This document shows positions 28,159 to 35,703 of a stretch of DNA of 64,000 nt, piece after piece. A program made the translations under genes and the position numbers. Source of the stretch: Gemmatimonadota bacterium. GTDB lineage: Bacteria > Gemmatimonadota > Gemmatimonadetes > Gemmatimonadales > Gemmatimonadaceae. Within the stretch, counting starts at the first letter, position 1; the number at the start of each line of letters is the position of its first letter. The stretch is from positions 372,001 through 436,000 of the forward strand of contig PLCA01000005.1 in the NCBI GenBank assembly GCA_003134685.1. Reading direction: 5' to 3'. Under the pieces are notes generated by a model. It saw only the letters and a program-made list of their open reading frames with translations. It made no database searches and was not told the DNA's origin.

Positions 28159-28916
28159 GACTGCTCTGCACCAATGACGATGGCATACTCGCCCACGGCC
28201 TGGCGTGTCTGATCGAGGCAGCCGAGCCGCTGGGAGAGATTACAGTCGTTGCTCCGGATCGGGAGCAAAGCGCAACGAGCCATTCTCTCACGCTTCACCA
28301 TCCGGTGCGGCCAATCGAGCGCGGCGAGCGAAGGTTTCAGGTTGACGGCACGCCGACCGACTGCGTAATGCTGGCTGTCGAAGCGCTAATGCCGGAGCGA
28401 CCTGATTTCGTTCTGAGCGGCATCAATCACGGCCAGAACATGGGTGAGGACGTCCTCTATTCGGGAACAGTTGCTGCCGCAATGGAGGGCCTGTCGCTCG
28501 GCATCCCGTCCGTCGCGATCTCATTCGCCGGCGGCGATCTCAGAGCGGATGTGAGCATGCTGAGCGATCAGATCGACCCGTTGCGGAACTTGCTCAAGCA
28601 CATCTTCTCGTTGCGACCGTTTCCGGAGCACACGCTGCTCAACATCAACATCCCTCCGTTGCGCGGCGACGACATTTTGGGAGTTCGTCTCACCAGGCTC
28701 GGGAGGAGGGTCTACTCGGATTCGCTCAAGCCGATGCAGGATCCATGGGGTCGCCAGATTTACTGGATCGGTGGCGGATCCATCGCATGGTCGGGAGAAG
28801 AGACATCGGATTTTCGCGCGATACAGGAAGGCTACATATCCGTAACACCCTTACACCTCGACTTGACTCATCACGCGATGCTCGCTTCGGCGGAGACGTG
28901 GTGGCAGCTACCCTAG
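28155..28916 (+). CDS. surE: 5'/3'-nucleotidase SurE
   Basis: This 253-residue phosphatase has the SurE metal site near the N-terminus (CTNDDGILAHG, 5-15, with D8 and D9) and the SGINHGQNMGEDVLYSGT stretch near 85-102. SurE is a survival phosphatase acting on nucleoside monophosphates and often sits next to pcm, as here. The TTG start matches the conserved N-terminus and gives a TTGA overlap with the glycosyltransferase gene. The C-terminal coding region overlaps the start of pcm by 16 bases. Confidence 0.93.
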   Translation: MRLLCTNDDGILAHGLACLIEAAEPLGEITVVAPDREQSATSHSLTLHHPVRPIERGERRFQVDGTPTDCVMLAVEALMPERPDFVLSGINHGQNMGEDVLYSGTVAAAMEGLSLGIPSVAISFAGGDLRADVSMLSDQIDPLRNLLKHIFSLRPFPEHTLLNINIPPLRGDDILGVRLTRLGRRVYSDSLKPMQDPWGRQIYWIGGGSIAWSGEETSDFRAIQEGYISVTPLHLDLTHHAMLASAETWWQLP

Positions 28917-29560
28917 AGCACGAGCAACGCGGTCCGCGGCGGCGACTCGTCGAGCTGCTGCATGAGCAGGGCATCAAGGACCTCGCCGTCCTGAATGCGA
29001 TAGACAAAGTGCCACGTCACCTCTTCGTTCCCACGGGCGTTCGCCACCGGGCCTACGAAGACTCGGCGCTTCCGATCGGGAATGGGCAGACGATTTCCCA
29101 GCCATCGATTCACGCGCGCTATCTCGAGCTCCTGAAGCTCAAAGGGAATGAGAAGGTGCTCGAGATCGGAACAGGATCCGGTTACCAGACGGCGTTGCTC
29201 TCAGTCCTGGCGTCACAGGTATTTTCCATAGAACGAATTCCGGCTCTGCTCGACACCGCGCGTGAGACGATTCGGCAGACCGGATTTCGCAATATCTCTT
29301 TTCTGCTGGGCGACGGCACCCTGGGATGGAGGCAGTATGCGCCGTATGACGCGATACTCGTCGGTGCCGGCGCGCCAGAGGTTCCGTCGACATACGAGGA
29401 GCAGGTGACCGAGGGAGGACGTATTCTTATTCCGCTTGGCGATCGCGAAGAACAGACCTTGTACATGTTCACCCGTCGCGGTGACAAGCTCGAGCAGGAA
29501 GAAATCGCTCCGGTGCGCTTTGTGCCGCTCGTGGGCAAATACAGCTGGGAGGGTTTGTAG
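28901..29560 (+). CDS. pcm: Protein-L-isoaspartate O-methyltransferase Pcm
   Basis: This 219-residue SAM methyltransferase has the Pcm motif GNGQTISQPSIHA near residue 52 and motif I VLEIGTGSGYQT near 82. It methylates isoaspartyl residues to repair aged proteins. Tandem GTG codons at 28898 and 28901 precede the conserved region; the second has better spacing from the GGAG at 28892-28895 and was chosen. Linkage with surE is conserved in many bacteria. The stop codon shares one base with the GTG of the following hypothetical gene. Confidence 0.93.
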   Translation: MAATLEHEQRGPRRRLVELLHEQGIKDLAVLNAIDKVPRHLFVPTGVRHRAYEDSALPIGNGQTISQPSIHARYLELLKLKGNEKVLEIGTGSGYQTALLSVLASQVFSIERIPALLDTARETIRQTGFRNISFLLGDGTLGWRQYAPYDAILVGAGAPEVPSTYEEQVTEGGRILIPLGDREEQTLYMFTRRGDKLEQEEIAPVRFVPLVGKYSWEGL

Positions 29561-30228
29561 TGGCACCGTCGCCTCATCGTCCATTCGTTCCGCATCGCAC
29601 CCCGAAAGCAGCGAGACCGGCCACGGGCTCGTCCGAGTTTCGTTTGGCACGACCGTTCGTGCCGGGGGCAGAGCACTCGGGTATTGAAACCATTCAGGGT
29701 GAGGCCACAACCGCAGCGCGAGTGGAATCGGCCGCGCGACTCCAGCCGATCCAGGACTTTCTCGACGTGTCAGCGCGGAACGTACCGCCTGTCGCCCCAG
29801 ATTCGAACGGCGACGATTTCTCTTCCGATCTGGATGCGGGCGTGGACCAGCTCCCACCGTTGGAGCATTTTCTCGATCCACTGCCTCGAGTAGGAGACAG
29901 CGCGCCACCATCAGACTCGCTAGCGTCGGAGTGGGCCAATGCCGACTGGCAGCAATACGATTGGCGATCGGTGGCGGCGTTGGGCGAAAGCGGTGAGTCC
30001 GCCGCGTCGAACGCGTGGGCCACGACCGATTGGGATGGCACCGGACCGCGCGCAGCACGCGCGGCAAAGGATGCACGCCCGACCGCCGCCCAGGCGATTG
30101 CGAGCGCACTCGCTCAAATTGCGCAACGGATCAGGGACGGCGACCTGGCGGCTCCCATTCCGGGAGCAGAGACCGACCCGGCGACAATAGCGGCCACGCT
30201 GACCGCCCTATTGGGAATCCGGACGTAG
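29560..30228 (+). CDS. Unrecognised Pro/Asp-rich protein with repeated short motifs
   Basis: I do not recognise this 222-residue protein. It has no signal peptide and no membrane segment, and its first ~170 residues are rich in Pro, Ala, Asp and Ser and probably disordered. Two short motifs each occur twice: RPFVP (residues 8-12 and about 31-35), and LQPIQDFLD against LPPLEHFLD (about 61-69 and 98-106). Two Trp-rich patches (WANADWQQYDW, WATTDW) follow, and the last ~45 residues look helical. Repeated linear motifs suggest a scaffold or adaptor that binds partner proteins. It is locked into the surE-pcm operon by a one-base overlap (TAGTG), and codon use looks like the neighbours. Confidence 0.7.
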   Translation: MAPSPHRPFVPHRTPKAARPATGSSEFRLARPFVPGAEHSGIETIQGEATTAARVESAARLQPIQDFLDVSARNVPPVAPDSNGDDFSSDLDAGVDQLPPLEHFLDPLPRVGDSAPPSDSLASEWANADWQQYDWRSVAALGESGESAASNAWATTDWDGTGPRAARAAKDARPTAAQAIASALAQIAQRIRDGDLAAPIPGAETDPATIAATLTALLGIRT

Positions 30229-30235
30229 ATCCAGA

Positions 30236-30511
30236 ATGGAGAGCATACATCTCGAAGTCCGGGGACGTGTGCAGGGAGTCGGGTTTCGATGGTACGTGGT
30301 GGAAATGGCGAGAGAGCTTGGACTAGCCGGCTGGGTGAGAAACAAGCCGGATGGGATCGTCGAGATCGCCGCCGCGGGTAAGCCAGACGTCCTGGCAAAG
30401 CTCGAAGCGGCCGTGAGCGCGGGACCTCCCGGGGCGCGAGTCGAAGAGGTGCGCAAACTAGGCGCAGTGGCCGCCGACTCGCTCGAACTTCCTTTCGGAA
30501 TCGTTCGCTAG
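30236..30511 (+). CDS. acyP: Acylphosphatase
   Basis: This 91-residue protein has the full acylphosphatase signature: GRVQGVGFRWY at 10-20 with the phosphate-binding arginine R18, and GWVRNKPDG at 32-40 with the catalytic asparagine N36. It hydrolyses acyl phosphates such as carbamoyl phosphate and 1,3-bisphosphoglycerate. It begins eight bases after the hypothetical gene and probably ends this operon. Confidence 0.95.
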   Translation: MESIHLEVRGRVQGVGFRWYVVEMARELGLAGWVRNKPDGIVEIAAAGKPDVLAKLEAAVSAGPPGARVEEVRKLGAVAADSLELPFGIVR

Positions 30512-30643
30512 GGCGCTCGGCACGAAATCGTTCGCTCGAACTCTCGGCGAGAACACTTCTAGAACCTCCCTCTGAAGTGTAGATTCACCCCGTGAAATCG
30601 CCGTCTGCCTCGGCCTCGGCGATAAACCCGGACCATGATCCTT

Positions 30644-30717
30644 GCCCCCGTAGCTCAGGTGGATAGAGCAGCGGTTTCCTAAACCGTTGGCCGGGTGTTC
30701 GAGTCACCCCGGGGGCA
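30644..30717 (+). tRNA. tRNA-Arg (anticodon CCT)
   Basis: A complete 74-base cloverleaf can be drawn. The acceptor stem is GCCCCCG with CGGGGGC and discriminator A. The D arm is GCTC/GAGC. The anticodon arm is GCGGT/ACCGT with loop TTCCTAA, giving anticodon CCT (reads AGG). The variable loop has 5 bases, and the T arm GGGTG/CACCC has loop TTCGAGT. The 3' CCA is not encoded. It stands alone between acyP and the TPR gene. Confidence 0.95.
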
Positions 30718-30760
30718 CTTTACAGCAACGGGCACCCACTTCAGGTCACCATAAAAGCGA

Positions 30761-31423
30761 ATGACGACACCGAATATTCCGGCACGCAAGCGATCCGGCG
30801 CGGACGAAGAGACGATCACCGAGTGGTTGATGATCCATCAGCGCGAGGTCGCATGGGCCGTAGTGGCGATTGCGATCATCGTTGGTGGTTTCTGGTACTA
30901 CGAGCGCTCGCAAGCCATTAAGGCTCAGCGGGCTGAGGCGGCATACTTTCAGGCTCGGCAGTCGGCAGCGGCGGGGAACCTACCTTTGGCGGTCTCTGAC
31001 CTCCAGAAGGTCGTCAGCCGGTACGAAGGAACGAGTGCCGGGACCCAGGCGGCCCTCACGCTGGCGCAGACCTTCTACGATCAGAAGAAGTTCAAGGAGG
31101 GGGTGGATGTCCTGAAGGCCGCGGGGGCAAAGGCTTCGGCTGACTTCCAGGCGTCGATCCATGTTCTCGCGGCGGCGGGCTACGAGGAGCTCAAGAACCT
31201 GGTCGCGGCAGCTGAACAGTACAAGCTGGCGGCCCAGGTGACCCGGTTTCCGGTCGACAAGTCCGAATATATGGCCTCGGCCGCTCGTGACTATATGGCT
31301 GCCGGAAAGACGGCAGAAGCCAAGGCGATCTGGACCGAGCTGGTCAAGGACGAGGCCGCACCGACGGCCGCTGAGGCGCGAGTAAGACTTGGCGAGCTCG
31401 GGGCAAAGCCGGTGAAGATCTAG
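30761..31423 (+). CDS. Membrane-anchored TPR protein (YfgM-like)
   Basis: This 220-residue protein has a cytoplasmic N-terminus, one membrane helix at about 31-47, and a C-terminal region with tetratricopeptide-like helical repeats (about 50-215; for example AAYFQARQSAAAGNLPLAV). This layout matches the YfgM/TPR_21 group, whose E. coli member associates with the SecYEG translocon and periplasmic chaperones. The sequence itself shows only an anchored TPR scaffold. It is the last + strand gene before the switch of gene orientation and is followed by a strong terminator. Confidence 0.75.
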   Translation: MTTPNIPARKRSGADEETITEWLMIHQREVAWAVVAIAIIVGGFWYYERSQAIKAQRAEAAYFQARQSAAAGNLPLAVSDLQKVVSRYEGTSAGTQAALTLAQTFYDQKKFKEGVDVLKAAGAKASADFQASIHVLAAAGYEELKNLVAAAEQYKLAAQVTRFPVDKSEYMASAARDYMAAGKTAEAKAIWTELVKDEAAPTAAEARVRLGELGAKPVKI

Positions 31424-31445
31424 TCCGAGTCGGACCGGGATGCTC

Positions 31446-31479
31446 AAAGGGCCGCAGAATGCCGCGGCCTTTTTTTTTT
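31446..31479 (+). terminator. Strong intrinsic terminator after the TPR gene
   Basis: GGCCGC at 31450-31455 pairs with GCGGCC at 31464-31469 around an 8-base loop, followed by ten T residues (31470-31479). AAA before the stem can pair with part of the T-run, giving some bidirectional character. It keeps + strand transcription out of the dif region. Confidence 0.88.
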
Positions 31480-31728
31480 GCGCGCCGGAACCGAGCGGGG
31501 TGGTCCATGGAAATATGTTCAATCAACAGCCCCAATCCTGTCACTGGGGAGATATGCGTATAAGATAGATTATGTAAACTACCTCACCCCTTTAATTGTG
31601 GAGAAGTTGATACTGTCCACTCCTCCACTGCTCAAGACCAAGCCGATTAGATGGTTAGACCATCCACCCGAGAAAGCACTTCAGCTGAACTATAGCGAAC
31701 AGCAGCTCGACCGTGCCGCGACAGTCTG
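31480..31728. other. AT-richer spacer between the convergent gene blocks
   Basis: This 249-base spacer is the only long non-coding stretch at the orientation switch and is visibly less GC-rich than the rest. It contains the dif-like site (31553-31580) flanked by possible hairpins: CCCCA/TGGGG at 31530-31549, GTGGAG/CTCCAC at 31598-31628, and GATGGT/ACCATC with a 3-base loop at 31650-31664. The last two could slow transcription arriving from dapF, although neither has a proper T-run. An open frame crossing it is not a convincing gene. Confidence 0.7.
31553..31580 (+). other. dif: dif-like XerC/XerD recombination site (chromosome terminus)
   Basis: The 28-bp site has the 11-6-11 layout of dif. 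The XerC-side arm TATGCGTATAA (31553-31563) matches E. coli GGTGCGCATAA at 8 of 11 positions. The centre is GATAGA (31564-31569). The XerD-side arm TTATGTAAACT (31570-31580) matches the E. coli arm at 9 of 11 positions and, as I recall it, the Bacillus subtilis arm at all 11. It is non-coding, lies between convergent blocks of co-oriented genes, and a xer recombinase gene is at 49638-50558. Recombination here would resolve chromosome dimers at division. Confidence 0.88.
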
Positions 31729-32559
31729 TCAATCGATGTCGCGAATCCGTCCCTCAAAAACGATCCGACCTTCGCCGCGGAGCGACGGCAGCCAGGAGAC
31801 TCCAGCCCGCCTGACACTCACGGTCAATGGGAGCGAGGATCGAGTCCAGAGGGTGGTTTCCCCTCCCGAATCGCCCCAGTCGGAAAGCATGATAGCCGTG
31901 GCGACAGCACCCGTACCACACGCCAGCGTTTCCCCCTCAACACCTCGCTCGTAGGTCCGGTAAGTGAACTCGCCGTCAGCCCTCCTGGAGACAAAGTTCA
32001 CGTTGGCTCCATCGATGAGGGAGCGATGATGTCGAAGCTCGGAGCCTCGCCCCATGACGTCAGCCGACTCGACATCCGGGATCTCAACCACTACATGAGG
32101 TACTCCCACCCTCGCGTACCCGAGTCGTCGCTCACCTGATTTGAGACCGAGCTCTTTGGCGTCTGACCGGACGTCTGTGACCGGTTCCAGGTCGACCTCG
32201 GGCAGGTTGTCGCGGATCCTTGCCCGGAGTGATCCGGCCGCAGTGTGAAGGAGGAATCCGCCGGCCTGTGCCAGCCCCAGCTCCACGGCGAGCCGCGTGC
32301 TACAGAGGCTCGCGTTTCCGCAGAGCGCCGCCTCCGAACCGTCGCTGTTATAGTAGCGCATCCGGACGTCACTCTCCCCTGACTTCTCGAGAAAGACGAC
32401 TCCGTCGGCCCCGACGCCGGTGCCGCGGGCCGCAAGTGACCTGATCGCTTGCTCGTTCTCGAGGCGCGCCGCGGCGCTCCCTGTCGAGTCGAAAACGACG
32501 AAGTCGTTTCCCGATCCTGTCATCTTGTAGAAGTGCTGGCCCTCTGGGCGAGCCACCAT
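31729..32559 (-). CDS. dapF: Diaminopimelate epimerase DapF
   Basis: This 276-residue enzyme interconverts LL- and meso-diaminopimelate for lysine and peptidoglycan. It has KMTGSGNDFVVFD near 12-24, GVGADGV near 48-54, the first catalytic cysteine C80 in CGN, and the second, C214, in ERGVEGETLACGTGA. The motif around C80 reads CGNASLC where CGNGxRC is usual, a mild deviation. The ATG at 32559 overlaps the TAA of the upstream glycosyltransferase gene by one base; an earlier in-frame ATG at 32583 would only add residues overlapping that gene. It is the last - strand gene before the dif region. Confidence 0.93.
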   Translation of the reverse strand: MVARPEGQHFYKMTGSGNDFVVFDSTGSAAARLENEQAIRSLAARGTGVGADGVVFLEKSGESDVRMRYYNSDGSEAALCGNASLCSTRLAVELGLAQAGGFLLHTAAGSLRARIRDNLPEVDLEPVTDVRSDAKELGLKSGERRLGYARVGVPHVVVEIPDVESADVMGRGSELRHHRSLIDGANVNFVSRRADGEFTYRTYERGVEGETLACGTGAVATAIMLSDWGDSGGETTLWTRSSLPLTVSVRRAGVSWLPSLRGEGRIVFEGRIRDID

Positions 32560-33281
32560 TAGATCCTCCCGATCAGGCTCCACCAGCGCAGACGCCAGAC
32601 CATCCAGATCGCTTCGCGCACGATCTTCTTCGACATCTTGCTTATGCCCTCGGCACGATCCACGAAGATGATCGGGATCTCGACCAGGCTGAAGCCGCGC
32701 TTCCAGACGCGATAAGACATCTCGATCTGGAACGCGTAACCATTGGATTTAACGGAGTTTAGATCGATCGACTCAAGTACATTCCGGCGGAAGCACTTGA
32801 AGCCACCGGTGGTATCAAAGATCGGCAGTCCGGTTACCGCCCGGGCGTAGATGTTCGCGCCGTAGCTGAGAAACAGCCTGCTCATCGGCCAGTTCACGAC
32901 GTTGACGTGGCCGTCCTGGTAGCGTGATCCCAGCACGACGTCCGACTCTTTGATCGCTGCGAGGAACTCCGGCAGCCGTTCCGGATTGTGCGAGAAGTCG
33001 GCATCCATCTCGAATACGAGATCATACTTTCGCTCCAGCGCCCAGCGAAAACCGGCGATGTAAGCGGTTCCGAGCCCAAGTTTCTCCGCCCGATGGATCA
33101 CATGAACCCGAGCGTTGTTGGCGGCGATGCCATCGACGATCGCTCCCGTTCCATCTGGCGAGCCGTCGTCCACCACCAGGATCTCGAGCGAAGGATCCTG
33201 CGCCAGAATCGCCGGGATCAATCGTGCAATGTTGAACCGCTCGTTATACGTCGGCACTATGACTAGCGCGCGGTCAGGCAA
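32559..33281 (-). CDS. Polyprenol-phosphate mannosyltransferase-like GT2 enzyme
   Basis: This ~240-residue enzyme resembles Dpm1-type polyprenyl-phosphate sugar synthases: VIVPTYNERFN near 6-16, VVDDGSPDGT near 35-44, MDADFSHNP (metal-binding DAD) near 93, and TTGGFKCFRR near 160. It lacks C-terminal membrane segments, like Dpm1 and actinobacterial Ppm catalytic domains. It would load a sugar, probably mannose, onto a lipid carrier used by a membrane glycosyltransferase. The upstream neighbour is a YfhO protein, a candidate user. The start is taken as the TTG that overlaps the upstream stop by eight bases; an earlier GTG at 33305 is possible. Confidence 0.85.
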   Translation of the reverse strand: MPDRALVIVPTYNERFNIARLIPAILAQDPSLEILVVDDGSPDGTGAIVDGIAANNARVHVIHRAEKLGLGTAYIAGFRWALERKYDLVFEMDADFSHNPERLPEFLAAIKESDVVLGSRYQDGHVNVVNWPMSRLFLSYGANIYARAVTGLPIFDTTGGFKCFRRNVLESIDLNSVKSNGYAFQIEMSYRVWKRGFSLVEIPIIFVDRAEGISKMSKKIVREAIWMVWRLRWWSLIGRI

Positions 33282-35697
33282 GGCGTCTCCGGTCGCGCCA
33301 GACACCGGCGCCGAGCAACAGGAATCCCAGTGCGATCGCAATCCACGTGATCGCTTTGCCCTTCTCGTACGTCGGGCTTGTGAAAGTCAGCGCGACGCTG
33401 CGAGCGCCGGCCGGCAACTCGACGCCGATCATCGTGTAGTCTGCTCGGCCGATTCGTGCGGGCTTTCCGTCAACGGAGGCGATCCACCCCGGATAATAAT
33501 TCTCCGAGACGACGAGTGAAGACCCCTGAGGGGCGGGCGCGCTCAAATCGATCTGCACGTTGCCGGGTTCGTAGTGCCGCACGGTGGTCGTGATAGCCAG
33601 CGCTGGGGGGAGGGATTGCACCCCCTGCGTGACCGTGACGTTGGCCGAGGTGTCGAACAGAGCGGCGCGAGTGAGCTCGAATCGCGGATTGAGAATCGTC
33701 GCTAGCACCTGATCGTCGGGCGCCTTCACTGCGACCGGCGTCACCCATGAATACGGATTTGGCTTGGCAAGGCGAAAGAGGTAGACGGTGTCCCCGGATG
33801 CGTTGAGGACCGGCCCATTCATGAGGGTCGTACCCTGAATGAACGGCAGCTCCGGAATGTTGGTCAGCAAGTACTGCGTGTTCGTCAGCTGGAGAACGTT
33901 GGGATTGAGGAGCTGGTCGAGGCCGGAGTTCTCTCCAATGAGCACGTCGTAACGTCCGAGCTCATTGCCGTGATATCCGTGGGCAAGCCGGATTCTGTGC
34001 GTCATCAATGCATCGCCACTCAGAAACACGTCTCGCTGCGGGACCTGCCGCAATTGGAACGCGAAAACGCGACCCGGCTGGGGCACATGCGCGAGAGCAT
34101 CGACCGTCGCGTCGCTCGCGTAAATCACCTTTCCAGGCGGCATGAACATCCAGTACATATGCTCGACCGTCCACAGATCGACTGCGGTGAGGGCGACGAG
34201 GGCCAATGCCGCCGCCTTGATCGAGACCTTTCCGCGCGTCAGCGCGAACCAGAGTCCCAACACAAGCAGGATGAAAGCCAGCGACCGCCACGCGCCAAGA
34301 ATGAGGGCTGAGTGGTTTGCCGCGACCCGGTCGACGAGTCGCTCGTCGGCGAACGATTCGGCGATACTGGAGAGCACGCCGGCTGATGCGAGCAGCGCGA
34401 TCACCAGCCCCCCGATCGTCCAGCCGATGAGATATTTTCGCGAGACACGAAGCTGGAGAAAGCGCTCGGTCCCTGTGGCAACGAGCAAAGCAATCGCAAG
34501 CGTTCCGACGAAGAAGATCGTCGCTGGGGCGCGGAAGTACTTCGTGCCGGGAACCAACGCGTACGGAATTCTATAGAACGGGGTCGCGCCACCGAGCGAC
34601 CAGAGCAAAGTGACGAGGAGCGCGACCGACCAGAACACGATGTGCTTTCGGCGCGGATCACCACGCAGCCCGATGAAAGCGGCGCCGGCTAGAATGAGAA
34701 CAACGACTCCGACGTAATCGCTGTGAAGGTGAATCAGGTTTGGCCCCGAGTACTTGTCGAGCATTCCTGAGAACTGCGGGAGGTATGCATTCAGCAGCTC
34801 GTCCGGCGGCCAGGCGTACGAAGTCGCGGTGGCATAATCACCGAATCCCCCCGCCCGCGGCGACCAGGGCACGTATTCACGGACCGGCAGATATTGTGCT
34901 GCCCCGATCGCGAGCCCGACGACCACAGAAAGCAGCGCGGCTCCCAGTCGCTTGATTGAGACATCGCGCGGGAGCTTGATCCCATCGAGCGTGGCGAACG
35001 CGAGAAAAAGGGAGTACGCTCCCGCTGTGAGAAGGGTGTATTGCAATAGCTGTGGATGGGGACTCAGGACGCAGAGGCCGATGATCAGGGCGAACGCACC
35101 CCAGCTCCAGTTCTTCCCTTGCCGGAATCCGAGGTAGAGCATCCAGAGCGCCAAGGGAAAGAGCGCGCTCACGAACAGCTTCCCGTCGTGGCCAGGCGAG
35201 GCGTACGATGCGATCTGTCCGCTCATCATGTAGGCGATTCCGCCGGCGAGCGCGCCGTAGAAGCTGTAGCCGAGCGCGCGAAGGAATCCGTACGTGAAAA
35301 GGCCGCAGAGGAAAATATGAATGATGAAGCCCCACGTCATCGCGATGTCCGTGGGCATGATCATCCGCAGGAGGAAAGTCGGATAGAAAATGTCACCATG
35401 CATGGCGGCGACGTACGGCATGCCGCCCAAGAGATACGGATTCCAGAGCGGGAAATGCCCCGTCGTCTTTAGCGTAGTCGCGGCGAACTCCCGGAAGGCG
35501 TACCCGGCCTTGTACTGATCGCTGTTTTGATTCAGGAGGAACTTGCCAACGAGCGCCGGATATGCCAGCGAGAGCGTGGCCAACGCGTAAACGATCGCTG
35601 CCCAACCAAATGCGAAGCGCGGCGCCGGTGGCGCCGCGGGTAGTCCAGCGGGACTCGAAGTTTGCCGGAGCGGAGACTTCTCTCGTGGCTTAGCCAT
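33274..35697 (-). CDS. YfhO family polytopic membrane protein
   Basis: This 807-residue membrane protein has about a dozen hydrophobic segments, an N-terminal periplasmic loop with NQNSDQYKAGYAFR, and a large soluble C-terminal domain (about 560-780) before a final membrane segment. This matches the YfhO family, which is related to GT-C glycosyltransferases that take sugars from polyprenyl phosphates. In Gram-positive bacteria, YfhO modifies teichoic acids; in a diderm the acceptor is unknown. The neighbours (a polyprenyl-phosphate sugar synthase downstream, a flippase-like protein and glycosyltransferases upstream) fit a cell-surface glycosylation pathway. Confidence 0.82.
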   Translation of the reverse strand: MAKPREKSPLRQTSSPAGLPAAPPAPRFAFGWAAIVYALATLSLAYPALVGKFLLNQNSDQYKAGYAFREFAATTLKTTGHFPLWNPYLLGGMPYVAAMHGDIFYPTFLLRMIMPTDIAMTWGFIIHIFLCGLFTYGFLRALGYSFYGALAGGIAYMMSGQIASYASPGHDGKLFVSALFPLALWMLYLGFRQGKNWSWGAFALIIGLCVLSPHPQLLQYTLLTAGAYSLFLAFATLDGIKLPRDVSIKRLGAALLSVVVGLAIGAAQYLPVREYVPWSPRAGGFGDYATATSYAWPPDELLNAYLPQFSGMLDKYSGPNLIHLHSDYVGVVVLILAGAAFIGLRGDPRRKHIVFWSVALLVTLLWSLGGATPFYRIPYALVPGTKYFRAPATIFFVGTLAIALLVATGTERFLQLRVSRKYLIGWTIGGLVIALLASAGVLSSIAESFADERLVDRVAANHSALILGAWRSLAFILLVLGLWFALTRGKVSIKAAALALVALTAVDLWTVEHMYWMFMPPGKVIYASDATVDALAHVPQPGRVFAFQLRQVPQRDVFLSGDALMTHRIRLAHGYHGNELGRYDVLIGENSGLDQLLNPNVLQLTNTQYLLTNIPELPFIQGTTLMNGPVLNASGDTVYLFRLAKPNPYSWVTPVAVKAPDDQVLATILNPRFELTRAALFDTSANVTVTQGVQSLPPALAITTTVRHYEPGNVQIDLSAPAPQGSSLVVSENYYPGWIASVDGKPARIGRADYTMIGVELPAGARSVALTFTSPTYEKGKAITWIAIALGFLLLGAGVWRDRRRLA

Positions 35698-35703
35698 GAT
35701 CGT

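Noticed and set aside
30553-30623. Two inverted repeats between acyP and the tRNA (ACACTTC/GAAGTGT and ATCGCCG/CGGCGAT) as a terminator or riboswitch
   Set aside because: The arms are only seven bases with long loops, no T-run follows, and no known riboswitch core is visible. They may be chance in a GC-rich spacer.
31478-31954. A 158-codon + strand open frame crossing the terminator tail and the dif spacer
   Set aside because: It begins at the end of the terminator T-run, runs through the non-coding spacer and then opposite dapF. Composition and protein sequence look random, with no ribosome site or family resemblance.
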